Notes: generated by a model not told the origin, from the letters alone. 64,000 nucleotides of DNA from Rhodospirillales bacterium 24-66-33 (GCA_002281855.1 NCHQ01000029.1:53164-117163); one strand, 5' to 3'; numbered from the stretch's first letter, positions 24,586 through 34,352 are shown. Numbers and translations: made by a program.

Positions 24586-27528
24586 ATGTCTTGGCTTTCG
24601 ACTGCCCGCCTTCCACGTCCGCACGACCCGGAGCGGCTGGCCGTGGCCTGGGCCCGCTGGGATGAACGCGCCCCACGACCCGACGATCCCGCGGCCATCG
24701 CACTGCTCGACGCCCTGTTCGGCAACAGTCCCTACCTGACGGAAACGGCGCTACAGAGCCCGGATTTTATGACCGATCTATGGCGTCATGGACCGGACGC
24801 CGCCGCCGCAGACCTCATGGCCGAACTCGCCGCAGCACAAAGCGACGCCGGCACGGGCGCGGCACCGGCCGAGATCGCCTCCCGGCTCCGCCGCCTGAAG
24901 CGCCGCGTGGCGCTCGCCGTCGCCGTCGCCGACATTGCCGGAGCCTGGCCGCTCGACCGGATCACCGGGCAACTCAGCGACTTCGCGTCGGGCTGCCTCT
25001 GCGCGCTTACCGATTCGATCCTCCTCCAGCTCGAGCGCGACGGTCAGCTCTCCCTCGGCGGAAAGCCCGAGGCAGCCGCCTTCACCGTGCTGGGCATGGG
25101 CAAGCTGGGCGCCGGCGAGCTCAACTACTCGAGCGACATCGACCTGATCCTCTTCTACGACCGCGATGCACCGGCGCTGGCCGGAAACGAGCAGTTGTCG
25201 CGCCACTTCGTGCGGGCGGCACGCCTGCTGGTCCAGCTCATGTCGGAGACGTCGGCCGAGGGCTACATCTTCCGCACCGACCTGCGGCTGCGGCCCGATC
25301 CCGGCTCGACGCCGCTCGCCATGTCGGTCCAGGCGGCCGAGCTCTACTACGAGAGCGTCGGCCAGAACTGGGAACGCGCCGCCATGATCAAGGCGCATCC
25401 GGTGGCCGGCAACGAGGCCGTGGGAGCGGCCTTCCTGGCCGACATGACGCCCTATATCTGGCGCAAGCATCTCGATTTCGCGGCGATCCACGACATTCAT
25501 TCGATCAAGCGACAGATCGACGCCCATCGCGGTGGCGGCACGGTCAAGGTCCTGGGCCACAACGTGAAGCTGGGCCGCGGCGGCATCCGCGAGATCGAAT
25601 TCTTCGCCCAGACCCAGCAGCTCATCTTCGGCGGTCGCAACCCCACCCTCAGGCTGCGCGCCACCTGCCCCACCCTGCTCGCGCTCGCGGCCGCCGGCCA
25701 CGTCACGTCCCAAGCGGCGGACGAGCTGATCGAGGCCTATGGATTCCTGCGCCGGGTCGAGCATCGCCTGCAGATGATCGACGACCGGCAGACCCATTCG
25801 ATACCGGCAGACGAAGCGGGCGTCGCCGCCGTCGCAACCTTCCTCGGCTATGACACGTCGCAGGCATTCCAGGCCGCCCTGCTGGGGACTCTGCGCCTCG
25901 TCGAGGGCCACTATGCCAAGCTCTTCGAGGAGGCACCGAGCCTCGCCGGCCCGGGCGGAAACCTGGTCTTCACGGGAACCGACGACGATCCCGGCACACT
26001 CGAGACGCTGACGTCCCTGGGATTCCGCGATGCCTCGGCGGCCGCCGGCATCGTGCGACGCTGGCATCATGGCCGCTACCGCTCGACCGCCACGGCCCGC
26101 GCCCGCGAACTGCTCACCGAGCTGATGCCCGGCCTGCTGAAGGAGCTGGGCGGCACGGCCGCCCCCGATCAGGCCCTGCTGAACTTCGACCTGTTCCTCA
26201 ACAACCTGCCGGCGGGCGTGCAGCTCTTCTCGCTGTTCAAGGCCAATCCCGCCCTGCTCGAATTGCTGGCAACGATCATGGGCAGCGCGCCGGGCCTGGC
26301 AGCCCACCTCGCGCGCCGCACCCTGCTGCTCGATTCGGTGCTCTCGCCCGATTTCTACGGGCCGCTGCCGCCGGCGTCGGAGATGACCGCGGAACTGGCT
26401 GCGACGCTCGCCCGGGTCGACCACGAACAGGACATTCTCGACCTGGCGCGCCGCTGGGCCAACGACCGACGCTTTCAGGTCGGCGTCCAGCAGCTGAAGC
26501 GCATCGTCACGCCCGCCCAGGCAGGCCTCGCCTACTCCGACATCGCCGCCGCCACGATTTCCGCCCTCTGCGACCGCGTGGAGAAGCGGTTCGCGGAAGC
26601 CCATGGCGGCTTCCGGGGCCAGCGGCTGGCGGTGCTGGGGCTGGGCAAGCTCGGTAGCCGTGAAATGTCCGCGACGTCCGACCTCGACCTGATCTTCGTG
26701 TACGACATCCCGGACGGCATGGAGGCATCCGACGGTGCCCGGCCGCTGTCGCCCATCCAATATTACACGCGTCTCAGCCAGAAGATGGTGACGGCGCTGA
26801 CCGCCCACACCAACGAGGGGGCGCTGTACGAGGTCGACATGCGCCTGCGGCCGTCGGGCCGCTCCGGCCCCCTCGCCAACTCGCTCGCCGGCTTCGAGAC
26901 CTATCATGCGCAGTCCTCGTGGACGTGGGAGCACATGGCCCTGACGCGGATGCGCGTCATCCATGGGCCCGAGGCGCTGGTCGCGCGCCTGACCGACATC
27001 GTGAAGCGCACGCTCTGCCGCGCGCGCGATTCCCAGGCGCTGGTCCGCGACGTCGCCGACATGCGCGACCGCATCGCCCAGCATGCGCCGGCCAAGAGCC
27101 TATGGGATTTCAAGCACCTGCCCGGCGGCCTGTTCGACATCGACTTCGTGGCGCAGTACCTGGCGCTCCGGCACGCCTGCGAACACCCCGGCATCCTCGA
27201 TCCTCATCCGGCCGAGATGCTGGGGCGCATGGCGGCGGCGGGGCTCATCGACCCGGCGGACGCCGACCGGCTGCGCGCCACGCGGACCCTGCTGTCGGAC
27301 GTGCAGAGCCTGCTGCGCCTCACCCTCAATGGCGACGAGGCCGCTTTCGACGAGACAAAGGCGCCGGAGGGACAACAGCGCCTGATCGCCGCCACCGAAG
27401 GCGCGACAGATCTGGCGACCCTGCGGGCGCGTATCGAGACCGAATCGAAAACGGTGCGTGCTATATACGAGCGCGTCGTGGAGGCGCCGGCCCTGGCAGC
27501 TGGCTGGCAAGCGAGGAGCAGGAAATGA
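24586..27528 (+). CDS. glnE: bifunctional glutamine synthetase adenylyltransferase/deadenylase
   Basis: A 980-residue protein with two nucleotidyltransferase domains. The N-terminal deadenylylase core is MGKLGAGELNYSSDIDLILFYD, with its D-x-D near residues 185-187. The C-terminal adenylylase core is GLGKLGSREMSATSDLDLIFVYD near 684-706. The linking helical domain has FDLFLNNLPAGVQLFSLF. It tunes glutamine synthetase by adding or removing AMP in response to PII and glutamine. The length is normal. Its stop overlaps the peroxiredoxin start by 4 nt. Confidence 0.95.
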   Translation: MSWLSTARLPRPHDPERLAVAWARWDERAPRPDDPAAIALLDALFGNSPYLTETALQSPDFMTDLWRHGPDAAAADLMAELAAAQSDAGTGAAPAEIASRLRRLKRRVALAVAVADIAGAWPLDRITGQLSDFASGCLCALTDSILLQLERDGQLSLGGKPEAAAFTVLGMGKLGAGELNYSSDIDLILFYDRDAPALAGNEQLSRHFVRAARLLVQLMSETSAEGYIFRTDLRLRPDPGSTPLAMSVQAAELYYESVGQNWERAAMIKAHPVAGNEAVGAAFLADMTPYIWRKHLDFAAIHDIHSIKRQIDAHRGGGTVKVLGHNVKLGRGGIREIEFFAQTQQLIFGGRNPTLRLRATCPTLLALAAAGHVTSQAADELIEAYGFLRRVEHRLQMIDDRQTHSIPADEAGVAAVATFLGYDTSQAFQAALLGTLRLVEGHYAKLFEEAPSLAGPGGNLVFTGTDDDPGTLETLTSLGFRDASAAAGIVRRWHHGRYRSTATARARELLTELMPGLLKELGGTAAPDQALLNFDLFLNNLPAGVQLFSLFKANPALLELLATIMGSAPGLAAHLARRTLLLDSVLSPDFYGPLPPASEMTAELAATLARVDHEQDILDLARRWANDRRFQVGVQQLKRIVTPAQAGLAYSDIAAATISALCDRVEKRFAEAHGGFRGQRLAVLGLGKLGSREMSATSDLDLIFVYDIPDGMEASDGARPLSPIQYYTRLSQKMVTALTAHTNEGALYEVDMRLRPSGRSGPLANSLAGFETYHAQSSWTWEHMALTRMRVIHGPEALVARLTDIVKRTLCRARDSQALVRDVADMRDRIAQHAPAKSLWDFKHLPGGLFDIDFVAQYLALRHACEHPGILDPHPAEMLGRMAAAGLIDPADADRLRATRTLLSDVQSLLRLTLNGDEAAFDETKAPEGQQRLIAATEGATDLATLRARIETESKTVRAIYERVVEAPALAAGWQARSRK

Positions 27529-27989
27529 GCGTCGTCGAAGGCAAGAAGGCCCCGGATTTCACCGCTGCGACCGATGGGGGCGGCACGCTCAAGCTGTCGG
27601 ACCTGCGCGGCAAGCCGGTGGTACTCTATTTCTACCCGAAGGACGACACGCCCGGCTGCACCACCGAAGCCTGCGGCTTTCGCGACGGGGCGGCGGCCTT
27701 CAAGAAGCTGAAGGCCCAGGTGGTCGGCGTGTCCAAGGACAGCGTCGCCCGCCACGACAAGTTCAAGGCCAAGTACGAGCTCAACTTCCCGCTCGTCTCC
27801 GACGAGGACGGCAAGGTCTGCGAGAAGTACGAGACCTGGATCGAGAAGAGCCTCTACGGCCGCAAGTACATGGGCATCGACCGCGCGACCTTCCTGATCG
27901 ACAAGGACGGCGTGGTCCGGAAGATCTGGCGCAAGGTCAAGGTCGCCGGCCACGTGGAAGAAGTCCAGGAAGCGCTCAAGGCGCTCTAG
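27525..27989 (+). CDS. bcp: thioredoxin-dependent peroxiredoxin Bcp
   Basis: A 154-residue PrxQ/Bcp-type peroxiredoxin. The peroxidatic C45 and resolving C50 are four residues apart in PKDDTPGCTTEACGFRD, the PrxQ arrangement. It reduces hydrogen peroxide and organic peroxides using thioredoxin. The ATG overlaps the glnE stop (ATGA) with GGAGCAGGAA upstream, so the two are translationally coupled. Confidence 0.93.
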   Translation: MSVVEGKKAPDFTAATDGGGTLKLSDLRGKPVVLYFYPKDDTPGCTTEACGFRDGAAAFKKLKAQVVGVSKDSVARHDKFKAKYELNFPLVSDEDGKVCEKYETWIEKSLYGRKYMGIDRATFLIDKDGVVRKIWRKVKVAGHVEEVQEALKAL

Positions 27990-28053
27990 CAGGCCGTTGA
28001 AATAGGATTTCAGACGTACCGGCGGGCAAAATCGGCCCGTCAACGGTCACCAC

Positions 28054-28070
28054 GCCCCTGATTCAGGGGC
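28054..28070. terminator. possible hairpin terminator between bcp and the LysR gene
   Basis: GCCCCT (28054-28059) pairs with AGGGGC (28065-28070) around a 5-nt loop. A weaker CGGGC/GCCCG stem lies 30 nt upstream, and a longer-range CCGTTGA/TCAACGG pair encloses that region. There is no T-run, so this is a plausible but unproven termination region for the two convergent transcripts. Confidence 0.4.
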
Positions 28071-28081
28071 TGCGATTCCGG

Positions 28082-28117
28082 CTTCGTTTGTTTCGTTTAT
28101 TTCGCTTATTTCGTTTG
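28082..28117. repeat. 9-bp tandem repeat (four units) across the LysR stop codon
   Basis: Four consecutive 9-bp units of the form TTTCGTTTG, TTTCGTTTA and TTTCGCTTA differ by one or two bases. The array is A/T-rich in a G+C-rich chromosome and spans the 3' end of the LysR gene: its stop codon (TAA on the minus strand) is inside a unit. Unit number changes would alter the gene's tail length by three codons or move the stop. Confidence 0.8.
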
Positions 28118-29059
28118 TTCGCCTGGACTCCGGCTTTTTTGACGGCCCGCTAGCCGACCGCTTCCGGCCCCCTTGCGGTTCAGGCTCTTCAGCGCGCGAA
28201 TCGTCTCGCGCAGGCCGAGATGCAGGACCTTGTCGCGCCGGATCACGATGGCGAGCTTGCGGTAGAGACGCGGCGAGAGCGGCCGCACGACGAGGTTGGC
28301 GCGGTCGGCCGCCTCGCGCACGGCGACCGCCGGCAGGATGGCGCAGCCCAGCCCCGCCTCGACCAGCCGCTTGATCGCCTCGACGCTGCCCAGCGCCATC
28401 TTGGGTTTCAGTTCGACACCGCCCTGGAAGAACCATTGATCGGCCACCACCCGCGTGTGTCCGCCGGGCTCGAACATGATGACCGGCAGGCGGGCCAGGA
28501 TCGCCGGCGTGACCCGGCGCGGCAGCGCCACGCCATCGCGCGCCGTCACCGCCACGAACTCGTCGTCGAGCAAGGGCGTCACGTCGAGGCCCCGCCCGCT
28601 CGCGGGCAGCGTCACCAGGCCGATATCGAGCGCATTGTCCTGCACGCCCTTCACGATGTCCGATGTGTTGCCGGTGGCGATCGTGATCTCCAGCTCCGGC
28701 AGCCGGCGGCGCAGGTCGCGCAACAGCGGCGGCAGCCGGAAGATCGCCGCCGTGGCGCCGGTGCCGAGACGCACCCGCCCGACCTCGCCGCTCCCGAAAC
28801 GCGCCAGCGCTTCGAGCAGAGACGCCACGGCGCCGTCGATCCGCGCCGCATGGTCCAGGAGTTCGCTGCCCGCCGCCGTCGGCATGGCGCGCCGACCCAG
28901 CCGCTCCAGCAGCCGCACGCCCAGCCGCTTCTCGAGCTGGCCGATCTGCTGGCTGATCGCCGGCTGGGTCAGGTTGAGATGCGACGCCGCGGCCGAGAAG
29001 GAGCCCAGGCGCACGACCTCGGTGAAGGCGTTGACGTGATCGAGATTGAGGCCGCGCAT
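28106..29059 (-). CDS. LysR-family transcriptional regulator
   Basis: A 317-residue LysR protein starts at MRGLNLDHVNAF; the frame extends 12 codons upstream but without family similarity. The winged-helix domain (FTEVVRLGSFSAAASHLNLTQPAISQQIGQLEKRLGVRLLER) is followed by a PBP2-type effector domain (ELEITIATGNTSDIVKGVQDNALDIGLVTLP). The last 20 residues are basic and Gly-rich, and the final codons lie in a 9-bp tandem repeat. It is divergent from the DUF1127-GNAT gene, its likely target. The effector is unknown. Confidence 0.9.
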   Translation of the reverse strand: MRGLNLDHVNAFTEVVRLGSFSAAASHLNLTQPAISQQIGQLEKRLGVRLLERLGRRAMPTAAGSELLDHAARIDGAVASLLEALARFGSGEVGRVRLGTGATAAIFRLPPLLRDLRRRLPELEITIATGNTSDIVKGVQDNALDIGLVTLPASGRGLDVTPLLDDEFVAVTARDGVALPRRVTPAILARLPVIMFEPGGHTRVVADQWFFQGGVELKPKMALGSVEAIKRLVEAGLGCAILPAVAVREAADRANLVVRPLSPRLYRKLAIVIRRDKVLHLGLRETIRALKSLNRKGAGSGRLAGRQKSRSPGEQTK

Positions 29060-29072
29060 TCCAAATTCCTGC

Positions 29073-29108
29073 TTATGCTTTTCATAAAATAACAAGATTT
29101 TCCTTATG
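29073..29108. promoter_or_regulatory. LysR-type binding site in divergent promoter
   Basis: TTATG-CTTTT-CATAA at 29073-29087 is a perfect interrupted palindrome of the T-N11-A form bound by LysR proteins. A third TTATG half-site is at 29104-29108. The region between the two divergent starts is A/T-rich and only about 75 bp long, so one site could control both the LysR gene and the DUF1127-GNAT gene. Confidence 0.55.
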
Positions 29109-29133
29109 CCTCCATCTGCAGCAGGGTGCGCCC

Positions 29134-29829
29134 ATGTCGCTTCGCAACGGGTTTGGAGACATCGTCATGGAGATCGGTCGCTATATCGGCGGCTCGCCCT
29201 GGTCGCGCCTCCGCCAGCGCGAGGCGCTGCGCAATCTGGACGACCGGCTGCTGTCGGACATCGGCCTGTCGCGCGGGCAGGTTCTATCGGGAGGAACGAT
29301 GATTAGGTCGGCGGTCGATGTACGCGACGCCCGCGAAGGCGACATGCGCTTCGTGCGGGAAATCTACGCCCACCATGTGCTGCACGGGCTGGCGAGCTTC
29401 GAGGAGGATGCGCCCTCTGTCGCCGAGATGATCGGCCGCCGCGAAAGTGTGCTGGCGCTCGGGCTGCCCTATCTCGTGGCCGAGTTGGACGGCCGCATCG
29501 TGGGCTACAGCTATGCCTCGCTCTACCGCCCGCGCCCGGCCTATCGGCACACGATCGAGGACTCGGTCTATGTCCGCGACGGCTTCGCCGGCAACGGCAT
29601 CGGCCGCGAGCTGCTGGCCGAATTGATCAGGCGCTGCGAGAGCGGCCCCTGGCGCCAGATGCTCGCCGTCATCGGCGACAGCGCCAATGCAGGCTCGATC
29701 GGCCTGCATGGCAGCCAGGGTTTCCGCCAGATCGGCAAGCTCGACGCCGTCGGATTCAAGTTCGGCCGCTGGGTCGATTCGATTTTGATGCAGCGGCCTC
29801 TCGGGAAGGGCGGCCTGGCCCTTCCCTGA
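29134..29829 (+). CDS. DUF1127-like N-terminus fused to GNAT acetyltransferase
   Basis: The frame encodes 231 residues. Residues about 17-50 (YIGGSPWSRLRQREALRNLDDRLLSDIGLSRGQ) match DUF1127, normally a free-standing small arginine-rich protein. From residue 56 (MIRSAVDVRDAREGDMRFV) a GNAT domain of the phosphinothricin-acetyltransferase type follows, with acetyl-CoA-binding RDGFAGNGIGRELLAELIRRC. An ATG at 29299, preceded by GGGAGGA, could start the GNAT protein alone, so the locus may make a fusion, a separate acetyltransferase or both. It is divergent from the LysR regulator. Confidence 0.8.
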   Translation: MSLRNGFGDIVMEIGRYIGGSPWSRLRQREALRNLDDRLLSDIGLSRGQVLSGGTMIRSAVDVRDAREGDMRFVREIYAHHVLHGLASFEEDAPSVAEMIGRRESVLALGLPYLVAELDGRIVGYSYASLYRPRPAYRHTIEDSVYVRDGFAGNGIGRELLAELIRRCESGPWRQMLAVIGDSANAGSIGLHGSQGFRQIGKLDAVGFKFGRWVDSILMQRPLGKGGLALP

Positions 29830-29841
29830 AGCCCGACGAGC

Positions 29842-30684
29842 CTACTTCTTCGACGGCGACCAGCCGTAGATCTTCTGCAGCGAGCCGCCCATCAGGATTT
29901 CACGGTCGCTGTCGGACAGGCGGTCGGTCACGCGGAAGGCGTCGACGCCCTCCTTGTAGGTGAGCAGCGCCACGGCGCGGGTCCAGTCGGTGCCCCACAT
30001 GCAGCGATCCAGGGTGAAGGCGTCGAAGATGCGGCCCAGCGGATCCCAGATGTCCTTGAAGGGGAACTTCTCGTGGCTGAGCGTGCAGGCGCCCGTGATC
30101 TTCACGACGACGTTCTTGTGCTCCGCCAAGGCCAGCAACTGCGGCAGCTCGTGCCACGGCTCCTTCGGGGCCGGCGGCGCCATCGGCTGTTCCAGGCCGA
30201 GATGATCGATCACCAGCGTCGTGTTCGGATTGCGCTTGGCGAGCTCCGCCACCTGCGGGAGGCGACCGCGTGCCATCAGGTTGACCGGCAGGTCGTGCCT
30301 GGCGGCGGCGGCCAGCACGCGGTTGATGCCGGGGTCGGCCGCGTCGGTCGAAATCTCCGGCGTGAACATGATGCGGATGGCGACCGTGCCGTCCATTGCC
30401 GCCCAGTCGGCGATCGTGCCCTCGACCCCGGGATCGTTGGCATTGACCGGCTTGATGACGCCGAACCGGCCGGGATGCGCCTTCTGGACACCGACCGCAT
30501 AGCTCTCGTCCCAGCGGTACATCGTGTAGACCGAGACCAGGAGCGCGCCGTCGACACCGACCGAGTCCATCGCCTTGATCATGTCCTCGGCGGTGACCTC
30601 GGGCGGGCCCGCAAGCACTGCCGTCCACGGGCGGCCCGGGTGATTGCGCTCGTAGCAGTGAACCTGGGCGTCGATCGTCGGCAT
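29842..30684 (-). CDS. amidohydrolase-family protein (PF04909 type)
   Basis: A 280-residue TIM-barrel protein starts at MPTIDAQVHCYERN, with GGGAGAAACGT before the ATG. Features are DAQVHCY (a shortened form of the DxHxH metal site), LVIDHLGLEQPM, VVKITGACTLSHE and FGWSPSKK-type ends; MWGTDWTRAV holds the final catalytic Asp. It resembles 2-pyrone-4,6-dicarboxylate hydrolase and related lactonases acting in aromatic or carboxylate breakdown. The substrate is unknown. It is convergent with the GNAT gene and divergent from the VOC gene. Confidence 0.85.
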   Translation of the reverse strand: MPTIDAQVHCYERNHPGRPWTAVLAGPPEVTAEDMIKAMDSVGVDGALLVSVYTMYRWDESYAVGVQKAHPGRFGVIKPVNANDPGVEGTIADWAAMDGTVAIRIMFTPEISTDAADPGINRVLAAAARHDLPVNLMARGRLPQVAELAKRNPNTTLVIDHLGLEQPMAPPAPKEPWHELPQLLALAEHKNVVVKITGACTLSHEKFPFKDIWDPLGRIFDAFTLDRCMWGTDWTRAVALLTYKEGVDAFRVTDRLSDSDREILMGGSLQKIYGWSPSKK

Positions 30685-30850
30685 ACGTTTCTCCCGTGGT
30701 GAGTTGGCGGACGGTACCGCCGCCTCCGCATTTGTCATGGGAATTCGGGCCGCCCCTTCACCATGCGGTATGATTCCCACAGCGCGATTCAGGCATCGAT
30801 CCCGTAAGAATCGACGCCACGCTCACCCCTCTCCGCAGGAGGATGTTGCA

Positions 30851-31387
30851 ATGGCCGTCAAGGGCAAGCAGTCGGTCGGACAGATCGGCATCAGCCTCAT
30901 CGTTCAGGACGTGGCCGCCGCCGCCGACTTCTATCGCGACGTGATCGGCGCCGAGGAGATCCGGCGCAGCTTCTCGCACAACCCAGGCGAACCGCCGGGT
31001 CCGGAACCGCTCGGTACCGAGTTCTGGCTCGCCGGGGCTTGGTTGATCGTGACGAAGGAAAATCCGCGCTGGCGCGAGGCGCCCCGGACCGACTGGCCAC
31101 GCTCGCCCCTCTCCGCCGGAGCCTCCTCGGGTTTCCTGCTCGTCTATGTCGACGACGTGGACGATGTGTTCGCCCGCGCCCTGGCCGCCGGCGCGACATC
31201 TCTTGCCCCGGGTCAAGGTCCCGAAGAGACCTACTGGGGCGACAAGGTCGTGCGCATCATCGATCCCTTTGGCCATGGCTGGGTCCTCCAGAGCAGGCTC
31301 GAGGACGTTGCAGAGGCCAATCTGGCCACGCGCTTCGAAGCCCAGCGCGACCACCTCCGCGCCAGCCGCGCCGCGCAGCCGGCATGA
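30851..31387 (+). CDS. VOC-superfamily (glyoxalase-like) protein
   Basis: A 178-residue protein is called from ATG 30851 with GCAGGAGGA upstream; the longer frame from 30704 is not supported. It is a PhnB/glyoxalase-like VOC protein: GQIGISLIVQDVAAAADFYRDVIGAEE at the start, SGFLLVYVDDVDDVFARALAAGA in the second half and VRIIDPFGHGWVLQS at the end. It may bind a metal in the VOC cup. Its stop overlaps the YbaK-family start by 4 nt, so the three genes from here to 32543 form one operon. Confidence 0.88.
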   Translation: MAVKGKQSVGQIGISLIVQDVAAAADFYRDVIGAEEIRRSFSHNPGEPPGPEPLGTEFWLAGAWLIVTKENPRWREAPRTDWPRSPLSAGASSGFLLVYVDDVDDVFARALAAGATSLAPGQGPEETYWGDKVVRIIDPFGHGWVLQSRLEDVAEANLATRFEAQRDHLRASRAAQPA

Positions 31388-31857
31388 CCGTCGAGGCCGT
31401 GCGCGCCTTCCTGTCGGCGCATGCCCCCGATCTCGAGGTCGTCGAGCTGGCGGCCAGCACCGCCACCGTCGAGATGGCGGCACGGGGCCACGGCGTCGCG
31501 CCCGCGCAGATCGCCAAGACGCTGTCGCTGCGCATCAAGGACCGCGCGCTGCTGATCGTGACGTGCGGCGATGCGCGGCTGAACAATCGCAAGATCAAGG
31601 ACGTGCTGGGCGGCAAGCCGCGCATGCTGGGCGCCGACGAGGTGGTCTCCCTCACGGGCCATCCGGTGGGCGGTGTGTGCCCGTTCGGCCTGACGACGCC
31701 GCTCCCGGTCTATTGCGACGTCTCGCTGAAGGAATTCGATGAAGTCGTACCCGCCGCCGGCTCGATCAACTCGGCCGTCCGCATCGCGCCGGAGCGCATG
31801 GCAGCTCTCGTGAACGCCGAATGGATCGACGTCTGCGACCGACCGGGGTCTCCATGA
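31384..31857 (+). CDS. YbaK/EbsC-family aminoacyl-tRNA editing protein
   Basis: A 157-residue single-domain protein of the YbaK/ProX family, which removes wrongly attached amino acids from tRNA. It has AAAxGHGVAPAQIAKTLSL, TCGDARLNNRKIKDVLG and the GHPVGGVCPFGL motif that shapes the active site. The ATG overlaps the VOC stop. Which mischarged tRNA it clears is not clear from sequence. Its stop overlaps the start of the substrate-binding-like gene. Confidence 0.9.
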   Translation: MTVEAVRAFLSAHAPDLEVVELAASTATVEMAARGHGVAPAQIAKTLSLRIKDRALLIVTCGDARLNNRKIKDVLGGKPRMLGADEVVSLTGHPVGGVCPFGLTTPLPVYCDVSLKEFDEVVPAAGSINSAVRIAPERMAALVNAEWIDVCDRPGSP

Positions 31858-32543
31858 AGCTCTTCAGCGCCATCGCCGTCCAGGGCGTCGTCGAGCCGCT
31901 GATCCCCAGCTTCGAGCAGGCGCACGGCTGCAGGCTCGACGTCACCTGGGCCACGGCGCCGTTGCTCCTGAAGCGGCTGCAGGGCGGTGAGAAGGCCGAC
32001 GCGCTGATCCTCAACCGTGCGGTCACCGACACGCTGCTTGCCTCGGGCGGCATCGTCGCCGGGTCCGATGCCGTGATCGCCGGCTCAGCCACCGCCATTG
32101 CGGTGCGAGCGGGCGCGCCGAAGCCCGACATTTCCACGCCGGATGCCTTGAAGCGCGCGCTGCTGGAGGCCAGGGCGATCTCCTACACCGATCCCGCGGC
32201 CGGCGGCGCGAGCGGCATCTACTTCGCGAAGCTGCTGGAGAGGATGGGCATCGCCGCAGAGATCAACGCCAAGACGAAATTCCCGCCACCCTCGGGCTAC
32301 TCGGGCATGTTCCTGCCGACCGGCGAGGCCGACCTCGCGGTCCAGCAGGTGCCGGAACTGCTGCATGTTCCCGGCGTCGAGATCGTCGGGCCCCTGCCCG
32401 GCGCTCTGCACATGGTCACGGTGTTCGTGGCCGCCATTCCAGCCGACAGCGCCCAGCCGGTGCTGGCCAGGGCGCTGATCGAGAGCTTGCGCACGCCCGA
32501 AGCGAAGGCCCTCTTCCGCGCACGAGGCCTCGAGCCGGGCTGA
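31854..32543 (+). CDS. ModA-like solute-binding protein without signal peptide
   Basis: A 229-residue protein with a type 2 periplasmic-binding fold like ModA: LFSAIAVQGVVEPLIPSFEQAHGCRLDVTWATAPLLLKRL at the N-terminus, ALILNRAVTDTLLASG, then TDPAAGGASGIYFAKLLERMG. The start overlaps the YbaK gene by 4 nt and there is no hydrophobic leader, so the product should stay in the cytoplasm. It may therefore be a ligand-binding or sensing protein rather than a transport component. No ABC permease or ATPase is adjacent. Confidence 0.8.
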   Translation: MKLFSAIAVQGVVEPLIPSFEQAHGCRLDVTWATAPLLLKRLQGGEKADALILNRAVTDTLLASGGIVAGSDAVIAGSATAIAVRAGAPKPDISTPDALKRALLEARAISYTDPAAGGASGIYFAKLLERMGIAAEINAKTKFPPPSGYSGMFLPTGEADLAVQQVPELLHVPGVEIVGPLPGALHMVTVFVAAIPADSAQPVLARALIESLRTPEAKALFRARGLEPG

Positions 32544-32549
32544 GCCTTC

Positions 32550-33524
<975 letters not shown>

Positions 33525-33624
33525 GGCTGCTTTCTAGCATGCGGCGACAAGGTTCTGCAGCCGGCATGGAAAACCATCCCGCTTGCCCTTATGAGATGCC
33601 CGACGATTTCGAGCAGGGTGTGTC

Positions 33625-34317
33625 GTGGCGAGAAAGACAATCGTAAAGAAGCCGAAGGCCGCCGCGCCGCGGCGCAAGAAGGCCAGCCGTCCCAACCTGC
33701 CGGAACGCATTCTCGACGTTGCGGAAGAGCTGTTCGGGCGTGTCGGCTATGGCGGCGCGACCACCCGGGCGATCGCCAGCCGCGCCCGCGTGAACGTCGG
33801 GCAGCTGCACTATTACTTCGAGTCCAAGCGCGCGATCTTCGAGGCGGTGGTGGCGCGGCACGGCAAGGAAGTGACCGAGCGGCGGCGTCAGCTCCTGCTG
33901 GAGGCCAAGGCCCGCTATCCGCGCGGCATCGTCCCGCTCGACGTGCTGGTCGATGCGCTGGTCCGTCCCCTGCTGATGGCCGAGCCGCGGGCCGGCGGGC
34001 GCCGGGCGTCGATGCAAATGCACGCCCGCCTCTTCACCGATCCCGACGATACCGCCAGCCTCGTGCGCGCCGGCATCTACGACGAGACCAACGCGCTCTA
34101 TGTCGACGCCATCCGGCGCGCCCTGCCGAAGATCCCGGCCAAGACGCTCTACTGGCGCTACTACTTCATGATGGGCGCCTACGTCTGGACGCTGCTGCAG
34201 CCCGGCCGCCTGGAGTCGATCTCCCAAGGCCGCTGCGATCCTGCGGACATGGAAACCGCCATCCGCGAGATCGTGCCGTTCATCTGTGCAGGCCTCGCCG
34301 CGCCGGTCGGGCGTTAG
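33625..34317 (+). CDS. TetR-family transcriptional regulator
   Basis: A 230-residue regulator starts with GTG after a GTGTGTC leader. A lysine-rich N-terminal tail (KKPKAAAPRRKKASR) precedes the TetR helix-turn-helix (ERILDVAEELFGRVGYGGATTRAIASRARVNVGQLHYYFESKRAIF). The C-terminal ligand domain has no recognised effector motif. It may control the divergent reductase or the monooxygenase-transporter operon downstream. Confidence 0.88.
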   Translation: MARKTIVKKPKAAAPRRKKASRPNLPERILDVAEELFGRVGYGGATTRAIASRARVNVGQLHYYFESKRAIFEAVVARHGKEVTERRRQLLLEAKARYPRGIVPLDVLVDALVRPLLMAEPRAGGRRASMQMHARLFTDPDDTASLVRAGIYDETNALYVDAIRRALPKIPAKTLYWRYYFMMGAYVWTLLQPGRLESISQGRCDPADMETAIREIVPFICAGLAAPVGR

Positions 34318-34352
34318 AGGTTTTCCCACTTTCGTCGGTAACTCAAACACGA

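Noticed and set aside
24778..27084. A 768-codon minus-strand open frame
   Set aside because: Antisense to glnE, with no domain; shadow of its codon pattern.
28082..28117. Origin-like or iteron array
   Set aside because: Only four 9-bp units, no DnaA boxes or replication genes nearby, and it overlaps the LysR stop.
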